Shown: positions 16,331-25,284, counted from the stretch's first letter. The stretch is 64,000 nucleotides of DNA from Pseudoneobacillus sp042683745 (GCF_042683745.1 NZ_JBHUJX010000022.1:105282-169281), one strand, 5' to 3'. Translations and numbers: made by a program. Notes: generated from the letters alone by a model not told the origin.

Positions 16331-17164
16331 ATGAAAAAGGTGATGAATTTAAAAGACGCCATTCAATTGGTGCAGGATGGGGACATGGTTGTGTTTGGGG
16401 GAAATGTGCTTCACCGGGCACCGATGGCTGCTGTCCGTGAAATCGCTAGGCAACAAAAGAAAAACTTAAAGCTTGTTAAAACAGCTGGTGCTCATGATAT
16501 CGACTTATTATGCGCACTTGATTGTGTACAATCAGTCGATGCTGGTTTTGTCAGCTACGAAACGAAATACGGTCTTGCTGCTCATTATCGTAAAGGTGTT
16601 CAAACGGGTACAATCAAAGGAAACGAACATGCTTGTTATACAGTGATTTGTGCACTTCGCGCCGCAACAATGAATGTTCCATTTATGCCAGTTCGGGGAC
16701 TAAATGCTGGTGATTTGCTTCTCAAAAATGACTATTTTGTCGTTGTCGAAGATCCTTTCGGAGGGGAACCCGTTACTTTAGTAAAGTCACTCACTCCGGA
16801 TGTGGCCATTATTCATGTTCAAGAATGTGATGCAAAAGGAAATGCCATTATCTATGGGCCAAAATTTGAAGATATCTTAATCAGCCGTGCAGCCCAAAAG
16901 GTTATTATAACAACGGAACAAATTGTTCCAGAAAGTAAAACAAAACTCCAAGCTGACCGTATTGATATCCCTGGATTTTTAGTCCATGCCGTCGTTCATA
17001 CACCAAAAGGAGCAAGTCCAACGGCTTGCTTTAAAAAGTATGACATTGATGACAAATCATTATCTTCCTTTATCGAAATGAAAACGAAAGCAGAAATGGA
17101 AAGCTATATAAAAAGCTATGAAGCGAAGGATTATGCAGGTGAAAGGACAGGTCTACGATTATGA
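16331..17164 (+). CDS. CoA-transferase-like protein, alpha subunit
   Basis: The 277-residue protein belongs to the class I CoA-transferase subunit A family (GctA/IpdA type). It shows DGDMVVFGGNVLHRAPMAAVREIA near the N-terminus, VQECDAKGNAIIYGPKFEDI in the middle and KVIITTEQIVPESK. It overlaps the beta-subunit gene by four bases (ATGA), so the two are co-translated. Family members exchange CoA between carboxylates or, in the IpdAB branch, hydrolyse CoA-linked rings. In this operon it would act on the acyl-CoA made by the aldehyde dehydrogenase. See the beta subunit for a possible missing catalytic residue. Confidence 0.85.
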   Translation: MKKVMNLKDAIQLVQDGDMVVFGGNVLHRAPMAAVREIARQQKKNLKLVKTAGAHDIDLLCALDCVQSVDAGFVSYETKYGLAAHYRKGVQTGTIKGNEHACYTVICALRAATMNVPFMPVRGLNAGDLLLKNDYFVVVEDPFGGEPVTLVKSLTPDVAIIHVQECDAKGNAIIYGPKFEDILISRAAQKVIITTEQIVPESKTKLQADRIDIPGFLVHAVVHTPKGASPTACFKKYDIDDKSLSSFIEMKTKAEMESYIKSYEAKDYAGERTGLRL

Positions 17165-17886
17165 TAAACACAGAATACAGAATCAGCGACATCATGACTT
17201 GTGCGATTTCAAACATGCTTAAAGACGAAGAAACGGTATTTCACGGAGTGTCGTCCCATCTCCCAATGGTGGCTATGAAACTAGCGAAATCGTTGCATGC
17301 CCCTGACTTAGTCCATTTAAATATCCCTGGTGGAGTTAATCCAGCAAACATCCAAAACGCATCCTATTCTTCTGCTGGATCGGATTTACTCGCTACTGCA
17401 GAAGCCTACTTTCCATTAGAACAAGTCTTTGACTTATCCATGCGTGGGAGGCTAGATGTGGCATTCCTTGGCGGTATTCAATTCGATATCAACGGGAATA
17501 TCAATGCCTCAGTAATCGGGGATTATCACAAACCAAAGGTTCGCCTTCCTGGTGGAGCAGGAAGTGCTGTCCTTATCCCAACAGCAAAAAAGGCGATCAT
17601 TTGGAGAACAAAACATGATATTCGAACCTTTGTGGAGAAAGTGGACTTCATCACAACTCGCGGAAACCTCTGGAAAATTGTGACACCACTATGTGTTTTT
17701 GAATTCCGTAACGGCAAACTTCATTTAGATAGCATCCACCCAACATCAAGTTTTGAAGAAGTGAAAGAGAATACAGGCTTCGAACTACTATATGATGAAA
17801 TCAAATACACAATCCTACCTTCAAAACAAGAACTAGCCATGTTGAAAAAAATCGATCCACATGATCATCGGTCGATTGAATTTTAA
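17161..17886 (+). CDS. CoA-transferase-like protein, beta subunit, catalytic Glu apparently replaced
   Basis: The 241-residue protein resembles GctB-type subunits; AFLGGIQFDINGNINASVIGDY and HPTSSFEEVKENTGF align well with the family. In glutaconate CoA-transferase the catalytic glutamate lies in a Val-Glu-Ser-Gly segment. The matching place here reads HLNIPGGVNP, with Pro56 at the glutamate position. This resembles the IpdAB branch, whose members lack the glutamate and are not transferases, so the pair may hydrolyse or otherwise transform a CoA thioester. The alignment is by eye. It is the last gene of the BMC operon. Confidence 0.8.
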   Translation: MINTEYRISDIMTCAISNMLKDEETVFHGVSSHLPMVAMKLAKSLHAPDLVHLNIPGGVNPANIQNASYSSAGSDLLATAEAYFPLEQVFDLSMRGRLDVAFLGGIQFDINGNINASVIGDYHKPKVRLPGGAGSAVLIPTAKKAIIWRTKHDIRTFVEKVDFITTRGNLWKIVTPLCVFEFRNGKLHLDSIHPTSSFEEVKENTGFELLYDEIKYTILPSKQELAMLKKIDPHDHRSIEF

Positions 17887-17889
17887 TAG

Positions 17890-17921
17890 AAACCCGATTC
17901 TATTTATTGGAATCGGGTTTA
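17890..17921 (+). terminator. Hairpin ending the BMC operon
   Basis: AAACCCGATTC and GAATCGGGTTT make a stem around a short A/T loop directly after the last stop codon. The T-run is short, so termination may be partial. Confidence 0.65.
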
Positions 17922-17974
17922 ACCGTATTCCTTATGTTACGAATTTAATTATACAAGGGCTGTGAAATATCAGG

Positions 17975-18859
17975 GTGGGGGCGATTAATTTGGTGAAATT
18001 ATCAAACCGAGTGGCAAGAGTCTTCCGTTTAGCGGAAGAAGAAATTCTTTTTAAAAAAGTAAAAGTTGTTATGCCAATTCATTTGCTTATTGCTTGTTTA
18101 GTAGAAAGAACAGGCGTATTAGGAGAAATTTTGTTTAAAGGAAAATTCGACGTAGATGCTTTAAGGGCTGAAGGGGAACGGATGTATGAAACTCAAACTC
18201 CACAGGCATATAATAATCCTTACTTCAGCATCCCTATAAGTAAAGAGGTGGAGATGGTGCTAGAAGTAGCGCAGGACTATATGCATCGTTACAAACAAAT
18301 TTTTTAAAATGAAGGACATATTCTGAAAGCACTCACAACTACAAGTGTACTAGACCATTTTTTAACAGAAGAAAACAAGAAAATAATCGTAACCCTCGGA
18401 ACAACCTCAAGAGATATGATTACTCATCTAGGTAATTATACATTCCCAGAAATCCATTCGCCACAGATTCGAAAAGCTGAAAAAGGAGATTCTGAGCAAT
18501 TAATTCATTTTGTCAAACATCAATTTTCGCAAGAATGGGCAGAGACGATTAAAAATGGTTTTCTAATAGATAATCCTTCGATTTATTTTGCATTAAGTGA
18601 AGATAGTCAAATCATTGGCTTTGCTGCTTTTGATGTGTTTAAAAATAGAAAAGGCTATTTTGGTCCTATGGGTGTTTCACTAAATAGTAGAGCAAAAGGA
18701 ATCGGATATATGTTACTCCATTATTGTCTAAAGGATATGAAAGAAATAGGGTATGAGTATGCGATATTTGGTGGTGCCGGACCGATAGAGTTTTATGAGA
18801 AATCATGTAATGCGGTTGTCATCCCTTTATTTACTGACCGAAAATCATATTCTTTATAA
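17975..18859 (+). pseudogene. Clp-N domain / GNAT acetyltransferase fusion broken by one in-frame stop
   Basis: Residues 1-110 resemble the Clp ATPase N-terminal domain (FRLAEEEILFKKVKVVMPIHLLIACL). A TAA at 18305-18307 interrupts the frame. The same frame then continues without a gap as EGHILKALTTTSVLDHFL, the second half of the Clp-N repeat, into an acetyltransferase (GYFGPMGVSLNSRAKGIGYM) ending at 18859. Restored, the protein would have about 294 residues. The stop sits in a run of seven Ts (TTTTTTTAA), so either a recent nonsense mutation or a sequencing error is possible. Translation could restart at ATG 18416 to give a 147-residue acetyltransferase. The true start may be TTG 17990 or GTG 17993. 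Confidence 0.75.
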
Positions 18860-18865
18860 AAAGGT

Positions 18866-18903
18866 TTAGATAATAGCCATGGGGATATTTCCCTATGGCT
18901 ATC
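18866..18903. terminator. Bidirectional hairpin between convergent genes
   Basis: ATAGCCATGGGGA and a complementary TCCCTATGGCTAT flank a short loop between the acetyltransferase half-gene and the oppositely oriented membrane protein gene. Confidence 0.6.
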
Positions 18904-18932
18904 TTATTCCTAATTTATTTACGAGATTAAAA

Positions 18933-19442
18933 TTAATTATAAAAGTTTACACTTCTTTCATGTGCCTTTTTTATATACTCATAAAAAAGCAGCGTTAATG
19001 GCTGAACCAGTAAATAAACAGTAAGGGAATATGGAAGCTGCCATTCTTTATAGTTAAAAACGTTAAAGTAATGTGAAAGCCATTCGTAAGCTGTTCCTCC
19101 AATGGAAGAAGCTATGATATAAAGTAAAATTTTATAGCCTTTGATGTGCCATTTTTCATAAAAATACACAAAAAAATAGGAAAAAGGTGCGTATAGAAGA
19201 TACGTGAGTATATCGAAAGCTTCAAACTTCCCTTTATCCATTAAATTATAGAAGTCTAAGGGTGGACCAGCTAATAGATGATCAAATAGCCTTGCGACTA
19301 CCGCAGCATAAATCATCATTAAAATCATTATAGTTGATGGTATCCGCTTCGGCAGGACAAAAACGGGAAAAATAGATATTAAAAAAGAAATAATAAGGAA
19401 CCACTCATTTTGGTCAAATGATTTCGGTAGCGGTATAATCAC
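18933..19442 (-). CDS. CBO0543-like integral membrane protein
   Basis: The 169-residue protein has about five hydrophobic segments (WFLIISFLISIFPVFVLP, IMILMMIYAAVVARLFDHLL, ILTYLLYAPFSYFFVYFYE and others). It shows the AYEWLSHYFNVFNYKEW signature that I associate with the CBO0543 family of small Bacillus/Clostridium membrane proteins. Function is unknown. Its start overlaps the stop of the upstream membrane protein gene by four bases, so the pair is one operon. Confidence 0.65.
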   Translation of the reverse strand: MIIPLPKSFDQNEWFLIISFLISIFPVFVLPKRIPSTIMILMMIYAAVVARLFDHLLAGPPLDFYNLMDKGKFEAFDILTYLLYAPFSYFFVYFYEKWHIKGYKILLYIIASSIGGTAYEWLSHYFNVFNYKEWQLPYSLTVYLLVQPLTLLFYEYIKKAHERSVNFYN

Positions 19443-19909
19443 TGAATTCCCTCCTTTCTTAGCATATATCTAAATACTTTATGAAGTGTTGTGGAAATCA
19501 AAAGAATGATAGGTATTGCCAAGAAAGAATTCCATATTCCCCAATCATGGTAGATAATGACTTTCCAATAAACGAGTAATAATTCCAAAGAATACATTAG
19601 AGCGATAAATAGGATGGAAAAAGAGATTCGATAGAATGGAGTTTTTATAACTGATAAGAGATTATGGAACCACAGCATCAATAAAGGCGTCGTAATAATT
19701 TCACTTATTCGAAATATAATGAGATGATCATTTTCCTGTGAAACATCAGCCACATTCGTATTGATAATCAATATCCCATAGTAACTTGAAATTAAAAATT
19801 CGGTAATGATAAAAATGAAAATATTTTCTAACACTAGCAACGGCTTTTTACTAAGACAAAAGGCAAGTATTAAAATAAAGGTGAAGTCTAAATAAAGACT
19901 TAGGTTCAT
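19439..19909 (-). CDS. Small integral membrane protein, unknown function
   Basis: The 156-residue protein has five predicted membrane segments, starting LDFTFILILAFCLS and ending NSFLAIPIILLISTTLHKVF. It lacks any motif I recognise. It is translationally coupled to the CBO0543-like gene through a four-base overlap. The ATG at 19909 has no strong ribosome binding site. The two proteins may work as a pair in the membrane. Confidence 0.6.
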   Translation of the reverse strand: MNLSLYLDFTFILILAFCLSKKPLLVLENIFIFIITEFLISSYYGILIINTNVADVSQENDHLIIFRISEIITTPLLMLWFHNLLSVIKTPFYRISFSILFIALMYSLELLLVYWKVIIYHDWGIWNSFLAIPIILLISTTLHKVFRYMLRKEGIQ

Positions 19910-20459
19910 ACAAAGTCAACTCACTTGTACTTAAGATTTATATGTCCCTTTTTTATTTTTCCAATTGTCGTGTAATATATACAAGGTTGCCTTTATTTGA
20001 TCAAGATAATATGGAGAGAGGATATCAGACCTAGAACTAAATAAAAATCCTTAATACCTTATTACAATGCGGTTCATATTCCATCCAAATTAGAATGGAC
20101 GTATAATAGTGTGGATATAGATGTCGAGTAAAGTGGAGCCTATGCTGAATTAAATACACTTCTTGAAAGCCTATTTTTTTAGAGATTACGCTTTTAATTC
20201 TGGATGATTAAATTCAATGCTCGAGCTGAACAGAAGCCAAGATAGGTGGTATCCTATCTTGGCTATTTTCATATATTTATAAGCTTAGAAAACTCTAAAA
20301 TCAAATTAGAAATAATTATATATTAAAATTGGTTTAACTAAAATAAAGGTTCATAAAGGATTCTAGAAAGAATGCATAAGAGCTACTGTCATTATAAAGC
20401 ACAAACTGACAGGATTCCGTTTTATAATATTGTTAGTATGTAATCAGGGAGTGAGTATC
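19910..20459. other. Intergenic stretch with a terminator and a possible decayed coding remnant
   Basis: No intact gene is seen. Around 20065-20180 the plus strand reads as protein-like sequence (AVHIPSKLEWTYNSVDIDVE, stop, SGAYAELNTLLESLFF) in one frame with a stop in the middle, which may be a degraded gene end. A clear terminator follows at 20235-20270. Confidence 0.35.
20235..20270 (+). terminator. Terminator hairpin without an intact upstream gene
   Basis: AGCCAAGATAGG and CCTATCTTGGCT form a 12-bp stem followed by ATTTTC. It follows the possible decayed gene and supports the idea that a transcription unit once ended here. Confidence 0.75.
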
Positions 20460-21323
20460 ATGGCATGGGTGGAATCATTACAAAAGGCGATCGAATATAT
20501 GGAAGATAATTTATTAGAAGATATCTCTATTGAAAGTATAGCGAATCAAGCGAACTCTTCGGCATTTCATTTTCAACGAACATTTGCCATTTTGACTGAT
20601 CTATCAGTTGGTGAATATATTCGGCGCCGACGTTTGACATTAGCTGCACAAGAATTATCGAAAACAGACAGAAAAATCATTGATCTCGCCTATAAATATG
20701 GCTATGAAACTCCTGAGGCTTTCACAAAAGCTTTTCGTAAATTGCATGGGGTTACCCCAAGTGAAGCACGAAACTATACTGGGAAGCTGAAATCTTATAA
20801 CCGCCTGGTCATCCAGGTGAGTCTTCAGGGAGCAGAACCGATGCAATATAAGATGATTGAAAGAGATGGTTTTCAGGTTGTTGGGATTAAGAGGGAGTTT
20901 TCATGTGTTAATGATGAAAATCTTGTTGGGATTCCGAAAATGTGGGATGAAGTAAACACAGAAGGAACTGATGATGTATTATTTAAGCTAAACAATGGAC
21001 AAATTAATGGTGTTTTAGGTGTATGTGTCGTGGACGAAGAGGCAAAAGTTAAACAAGTAATGGACTACTGGATAGCCACTGAATACGAAGGTGAAGTACC
21101 TGAGGGGTTATTACAATTAAATATACCTGCATCTAAATGGGCTGTGTTTGAAGTTCATGGTCCAATGCCAGATGCAATGCCAAAGGTATGGAAACAAATT
21201 TTTTCTGAATGGTTTCCTTCCAGTGGCTATGAACATGCGGGTACACCAGATTTAGAGGTATATACTGACGAGGATCCTTCAAGTCCTGATTTAGTTTCTG
21301 AAATTTGGATTCCTGTTAAATAA
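20460..21323 (+). CDS. AraC-family regulator with GyrI-like effector domain
   Basis: The N-terminal AraC/XylS DNA-binding domain carries two HTHs (ISIESIANQANSSAFHFQRT at about 20-39, then IIDLAYKYGYETPEAFTKAF and the family end HGVTPSEARNY). The C-terminal half from about residue 125 is a GyrI-like small-molecule binding domain (YKMIERDGFQVVGIKREF, AVFEVHGPMPDAMPKVW). This architecture (Rob/BmrR-like effector domain) typically senses hydrophobic drugs or peptides. The start is ATG 20460 after AGGGAGTGAG; an ATTG upstream at 20430 adds ten unlikely residues. No target gene is evident next to it. Confidence 0.92.
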   Translation: MAWVESLQKAIEYMEDNLLEDISIESIANQANSSAFHFQRTFAILTDLSVGEYIRRRRLTLAAQELSKTDRKIIDLAYKYGYETPEAFTKAFRKLHGVTPSEARNYTGKLKSYNRLVIQVSLQGAEPMQYKMIERDGFQVVGIKREFSCVNDENLVGIPKMWDEVNTEGTDDVLFKLNNGQINGVLGVCVVDEEAKVKQVMDYWIATEYEGEVPEGLLQLNIPASKWAVFEVHGPMPDAMPKVWKQIFSEWFPSSGYEHAGTPDLEVYTDEDPSSPDLVSEIWIPVK

Positions 21324-21353
21324 GTAAGAAAAACAAAAGAGAAAATACATGAA

Positions 21354-21396
21354 AAAGCAATGTGATCACCCAAGGTGAATCATCTTGCTTTTTTTT
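21354..21396 (+). terminator. Terminator after AraC-family gene
   Basis: AAGCAATGTGATCACC and GGTGAATCATCTTGCTT pair imperfectly and run into nine Ts. Confidence 0.8.
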
Positions 21397-21496
21397 TTCT
21401 GAAAAAAATCATAAAACTAAATATTATAATTTGATCATTTTCTCCGATAAATAAATTAGCACAATTATTTTATACATCTAAGGGAGAATGGGACAG

Positions 21497-23209
21497 ATGG
21501 GAATATTACGTAATCTTAAAGTTTCGCGCAAATTGTTATTTTTATTAATTATTAGTATTCTAGCATCATTCATTGTTGGTATGGTAGGGATCAGCTATAC
21601 AAGGAACATAGCAAAAGAATCTGAATTTATGTATAAAGAATTATTAATGCCCAATCAATGGTTGGGGCAAGTTAGGATAAATAATCAAGCAATAGATGCG
21701 TATACATTACGAATGATGATAACAACTGATCAAGTAGAAAAAGATGAATTAAATAAATTGATTAAAGAAAATATCGATGAAATCAACACAATGATTGAAA
21801 AATACGAGAAAATAGAATTATTACCAGAAGAAATAAAGACTGTTGAATTATATCATCAACAAACTCGCAAGTTACGTGAAGCTAGAGGAAACGCCGTTGA
21901 ACTTGCAATAGGAAATAATAATGATGAGGCATATGAAGTTTATGTCAATGAAGTCGTAAAAGATCGTAATGAAGTAAATAACTTACTCGAACAATTACAA
22001 CAATCGAATTTAGATTACGCTAATAAACAAAATCAAAAAAATAAAGAAAATATCAGAAATGCAACAGTCATATTATTTGGGGTCATATTATTGACTGTAG
22101 TCATTATTTTTACACTCGGTGCTTTGATCTCAAGAATTATTGTTAAACCAATAAATGACATTAAAATCTTATTCTCTCAAGCAGAAGAAGGGGATTTCAC
22201 GGTCAAAGGTACCTACGAATCCAAGGATGAGATCGGAGATTTAACAGTATCATTTAATAATATGATGAATGGATTAAGCAGTATTGTTGAAAATGTAAGA
22301 TTAACTTCACAACAAGTAGCTGCTGCATCAGAAGAATTAACTGCTAGTGCAAACCAAACGATGTCAGCAACAGAACATGTTGCTACTGCCATCCAAGAAA
22401 TTGCATCGGGAGCAGAAACTTCATCTGTAAAATTAGACAATACTTCAAAAGAATTAAGAGAAGTATTAGAAGGAATCTTACGAATCTCGGATCGTTCAAC
22501 GATAGTATCGGATTTATCGAAATCAACTGCAGACGAATCAGAAGAAGGAAGTAGTATTGTTGACAATAATTTAACCCAAATGAGATTTATCCATGAATCC
22601 GTAAGTAAATCTAATAAAGTAATTGAATCACTTGCTCATCGATCACAAGAAATTGGTAAAATACTTGATGTTATTGGTGACATTGCTGCACAAACCAATT
22701 TATTATCCCTAAATGCTGCTATTGAAGCGGCAAGAGCCGGTGAGCATGGGAAAGGATTTGCAGTCGTGGCCGATGAAGTAAGGAAATTAGCCGAACAATC
22801 TTTAGCTTCAACAAAAACGATCGGAGATTTAATCACAAGTATTCAAAGAGATACAGACAATTCTGTAATGATTATGAAAGATGTAATGGAAAAGGCAGAA
22901 CGTGGTATGATTATTTCAACGGATACTTCTAACAAATTTACAAGTATTCTAGAAAAAACACGTGATATCACACCTCAAATAGAGGACATTACCTTAACCG
23001 TTCAGCAAATTTCAAAGAGCTTAGAATTAATATCATCCTCTTCAAATGAAATGACTTTATTAGCAAAAAGCAATGCAGAAAGTTCAGAAGAAGTGGCAGC
23101 TTCAGCAGAAGAACAACTTGCTTCTATGGAGGAAATAAATTCTTCATCGAAATCCCTATCTTTTATGGCAGAAGAATTGGATGAGTTAGTTAAAAAATTT
23201 AAAATATAA
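21497..23209 (+). CDS. Methyl-accepting chemotaxis protein
   Basis: This transmembrane receptor feeds the CheA/CheW pathway. The order is: TM1 (LLFLLIISILASFIVGMVG), an extracellular four-helix-bundle sensor (about residues 35-190, with MPNQWLGQVRINNQAIDAY), TM2 (NATVILFGVILLTVVIIFTL), a HAMP domain (IVKPINDIKILFSQAEEGDF), then the long cytoplasmic coiled coil. The coiled coil has the highly conserved hairpin tip IGDIAAQTNLLSLNAAIEAA and VVADEVRKLAEQS. Of the two in-frame ATGs, 21497 has AGGGAGA nine bases upstream; 21488 abuts it. Monocistronic, with its own terminator. The ligand is unknown. Confidence 0.95.
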   Translation: MGILRNLKVSRKLLFLLIISILASFIVGMVGISYTRNIAKESEFMYKELLMPNQWLGQVRINNQAIDAYTLRMMITTDQVEKDELNKLIKENIDEINTMIEKYEKIELLPEEIKTVELYHQQTRKLREARGNAVELAIGNNNDEAYEVYVNEVVKDRNEVNNLLEQLQQSNLDYANKQNQKNKENIRNATVILFGVILLTVVIIFTLGALISRIIVKPINDIKILFSQAEEGDFTVKGTYESKDEIGDLTVSFNNMMNGLSSIVENVRLTSQQVAAASEELTASANQTMSATEHVATAIQEIASGAETSSVKLDNTSKELREVLEGILRISDRSTIVSDLSKSTADESEEGSSIVDNNLTQMRFIHESVSKSNKVIESLAHRSQEIGKILDVIGDIAAQTNLLSLNAAIEAARAGEHGKGFAVVADEVRKLAEQSLASTKTIGDLITSIQRDTDNSVMIMKDVMEKAERGMIISTDTSNKFTSILEKTRDITPQIEDITLTVQQISKSLELISSSSNEMTLLAKSNAESSEEVAASAEEQLASMEEINSSSKSLSFMAEELDELVKKFKI

Positions 23210-23245
23210 TACAAGTGTAGTAAATTGAAAATATTTAAAGGGAAA

Positions 23246-23280
23246 AGCAAGCTCAGGCTAGTAGCCAGCTTGCTTTTTAT
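23246..23280 (+). terminator. Terminator after chemotaxis receptor gene
   Basis: AGCAAGCT and AGCTTGCT stem regions around a CAGGCTAGTAGCC loop, followed by TTTTTAT. Confidence 0.8.
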
Positions 23281-23384
23281 TATAATTTATAACTTTTTGG
23301 AAAAAGGGTTTTCTACTTTATTTGGTGGAAATATAAGGATACAATAATAATATTAAGAATCTTTTAAATATAAGAGGTGAATCA

Positions 23385-24608
23385 ATGAATAATTGGAAAA
23401 ATCCCATTCTATTAATAACTGGAGTAGGGGTATCGTATTTGGGGAATTGGATTTACTTAATTGCGCTAAATCTCGCAATTTTAAATCTAACAGGTTCTGC
23501 TGCGGCGGTTGCTGGGCTTTTTATCATTAGACCGATTGCCGTTTTACTTACGAATATGTGGTCAGGAAGCGTGATTGATCGGGTAAATAAACGTAAATTG
23601 ATGATCATGGTTGATGTGATTAGAGGAATTCTTATATTTACTATTCCCTTCATATCGTCATTATGGGCCATTTATTCCGTTATGCTATTGGTAAATATAG
23701 CTGGTTCCTTTTTCGGGCCAAGTTCTCAAGTATACATAACGAAACTAGTACCCTCTGAAAATAGGAAACGCTTTAATTCGATAATGAGCATGACGAGCTC
23801 AGGTGCCTTTTTACTTGGTCCAGCAATTGCAGGTGTCTTAATTATGAAATTTAGTACGGATCTATGTATTATCATTAATGCAATTACTTTTTTCATTTGT
23901 GCCTTTTTTATTTTCCTTTTACCTAATGTTGATGAGCAAATGGGCAAAGGACGGGATCCGGTGAAATGGAAAACACTTGTTAGTGATTGGAAAATAGTTA
24001 CTGATTTTTCAAAGTCAGCAAAATATTTTATGTCTGTTTACCTACTGTTCCAGAGTGCAATGCTCATCGGCTTTGCTCTTGATTCGCAAGAGGTTACTTT
24101 CATTAAAAGGCATTTAGATTTGACGGATCGTGATTATGGTTTAATTGTCAGTATTACTGGTATCGGAGCGATTGTAGGGGCTTCGGTTTCCGCAATGACA
24201 GCTAAAAGATTATCATTACGTCTATATTTAGGTGCAGGGATGCTATTAACTTCTATTGGGTATGTACTCTTTTATGCATCCATTAACTTCATTACTGCCA
24301 CCGTAGCATTTGTATTCCTAGGCTTTTTTATGGCATTTGCAAACTCTGGATACGCGACTTTTTTTCAAAAAAATGTGCCATTGGAAATCATGGGTAGGTT
24401 CGGAAGTATGGCAGACATGGCTCAAGGCTTCATTCAAATAGGATTAACCTTAATCCTTGGATTCTTTGCAGAATTATATTCTTTGCAAATGGTTTGCCTA
24501 CTCTTTTCTGGTTTAGGAGTCTTTATTGCTGTGGTCTTATTGTTAACTATTTTCAAACCAAATAAATTAGAATATTATGAAGAAAAGACCGAACATTTGG
24601 CAGGTTGA
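23385..24608 (+). CDS. MFS transporter (macrolide-efflux/enterobactin-exporter-like)
   Basis: The 407-residue protein has twelve hydrophobic segments typical of the MFS_3 (EntS/MefA-like) group: WIYLIALNLAILNLTGSAAA at the start and the motif-A equivalent SGSVIDRVNKRKLM between TM2 and TM3. The mid-protein cytoplasmic loop is charged (DEQMGKGRDPVKWKTLVSDW). Likely a drug or metabolite exporter; the substrate is not readable. AAGAGGTGAATCA precedes ATG 23385. A hairpin at 24616-24640 follows the stop. Confidence 0.87.
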   Translation: MNNWKNPILLITGVGVSYLGNWIYLIALNLAILNLTGSAAAVAGLFIIRPIAVLLTNMWSGSVIDRVNKRKLMIMVDVIRGILIFTIPFISSLWAIYSVMLLVNIAGSFFGPSSQVYITKLVPSENRKRFNSIMSMTSSGAFLLGPAIAGVLIMKFSTDLCIIINAITFFICAFFIFLLPNVDEQMGKGRDPVKWKTLVSDWKIVTDFSKSAKYFMSVYLLFQSAMLIGFALDSQEVTFIKRHLDLTDRDYGLIVSITGIGAIVGASVSAMTAKRLSLRLYLGAGMLLTSIGYVLFYASINFITATVAFVFLGFFMAFANSGYATFFQKNVPLEIMGRFGSMADMAQGFIQIGLTLILGFFAELYSLQMVCLLFSGLGVFIAVVLLLTIFKPNKLEYYEEKTEHLAG

Positions 24609-24613
24609 TAAAA

Positions 24614-24642
24614 GACAAGAGCATCTATTCTCGATGCTCTCC
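24614..24642. terminator. Hairpin between convergent MFS and Lrp-type genes
   Basis: AGAGCATC and GATGCTCT pair across TATTCTC; there is no T-run on either side beyond a few bases. Confidence 0.5.
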
Positions 24643-24678
24643 GTTACCCCATTTTCATTCAGTGAACTTTGCTATTCT

Positions 24679-25173
24679 TTAGAAATCATTCCTTTTCACT
24701 TCCCCAATCGGTAATACAGTAGAATATTTCACTTCTCTTAAGGCCAAGCTTGTTTGAATTCGTGTAATTCCAAGCTGATTTAATTTTCGAATGAAGTTCT
24801 CTAACTCTTTACGGTCTCTATTGGCTACTTTCAATAAATAATCATACTCACCGGTTAATAGGTGACATTCTAATACCTCTGACATGGATTCTAATGATTT
24901 CTCCAGAACCTCCAGCTTTTCGGCTTGGTGAATATTTGTGCTGATGAAAATAAAGCATAATAAATTAAACCCAAGCTTCTCCTGATTTAAAATAGCTACC
25001 TGTCGATCAATAAATCCTTCATTTTCCAATCGTTTGACTCTTGTATGAGTAGCGGGAGGAGATAAATTAACACGCTTTGCTAGTTCGATATTACTCAGCC
25101 CGGCTTCATTTTGAATAATATTTAAAATTTGCAAATCTAATTCATCTAACATTTTGTTTGTTACTGACTCCAT
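24679..25173 (-). CDS. Lrp/AsnC-family transcriptional regulator
   Basis: The 164-residue protein has an N-terminal winged HTH (DELDLQILNIIQNEAGLSNI, ELAKRVNLSPPATHTRVKRL) and a C-terminal RAM amino-acid sensing domain (CHLLTGEYDYLLKVANRDRK). It is divergent from an EamA-family exporter gene, a common arrangement in which the regulator controls amino-acid or drug efflux. The N-terminus may begin at Met8 rather than at the first ATG. The shared intergenic region holds a candidate operator (25285-25309). Confidence 0.92.
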   Translation of the reverse strand: MESVTNKMLDELDLQILNIIQNEAGLSNIELAKRVNLSPPATHTRVKRLENEGFIDRQVAILNQEKLGFNLLCFIFISTNIHQAEKLEVLEKSLESMSEVLECHLLTGEYDYLLKVANRDRKELENFIRKLNQLGITRIQTSLALREVKYSTVLPIGEVKRNDF

Positions 25174-25284
25174 TATGAGATAACCCCTTTCAATTCTTCG
25201 GAAAATAGTGCATTTCCTGTATGTAAAATAAATTATATTTCCTTAAATGGTATATTTACTTTCGATTATTTCGTTTTTTATTAA

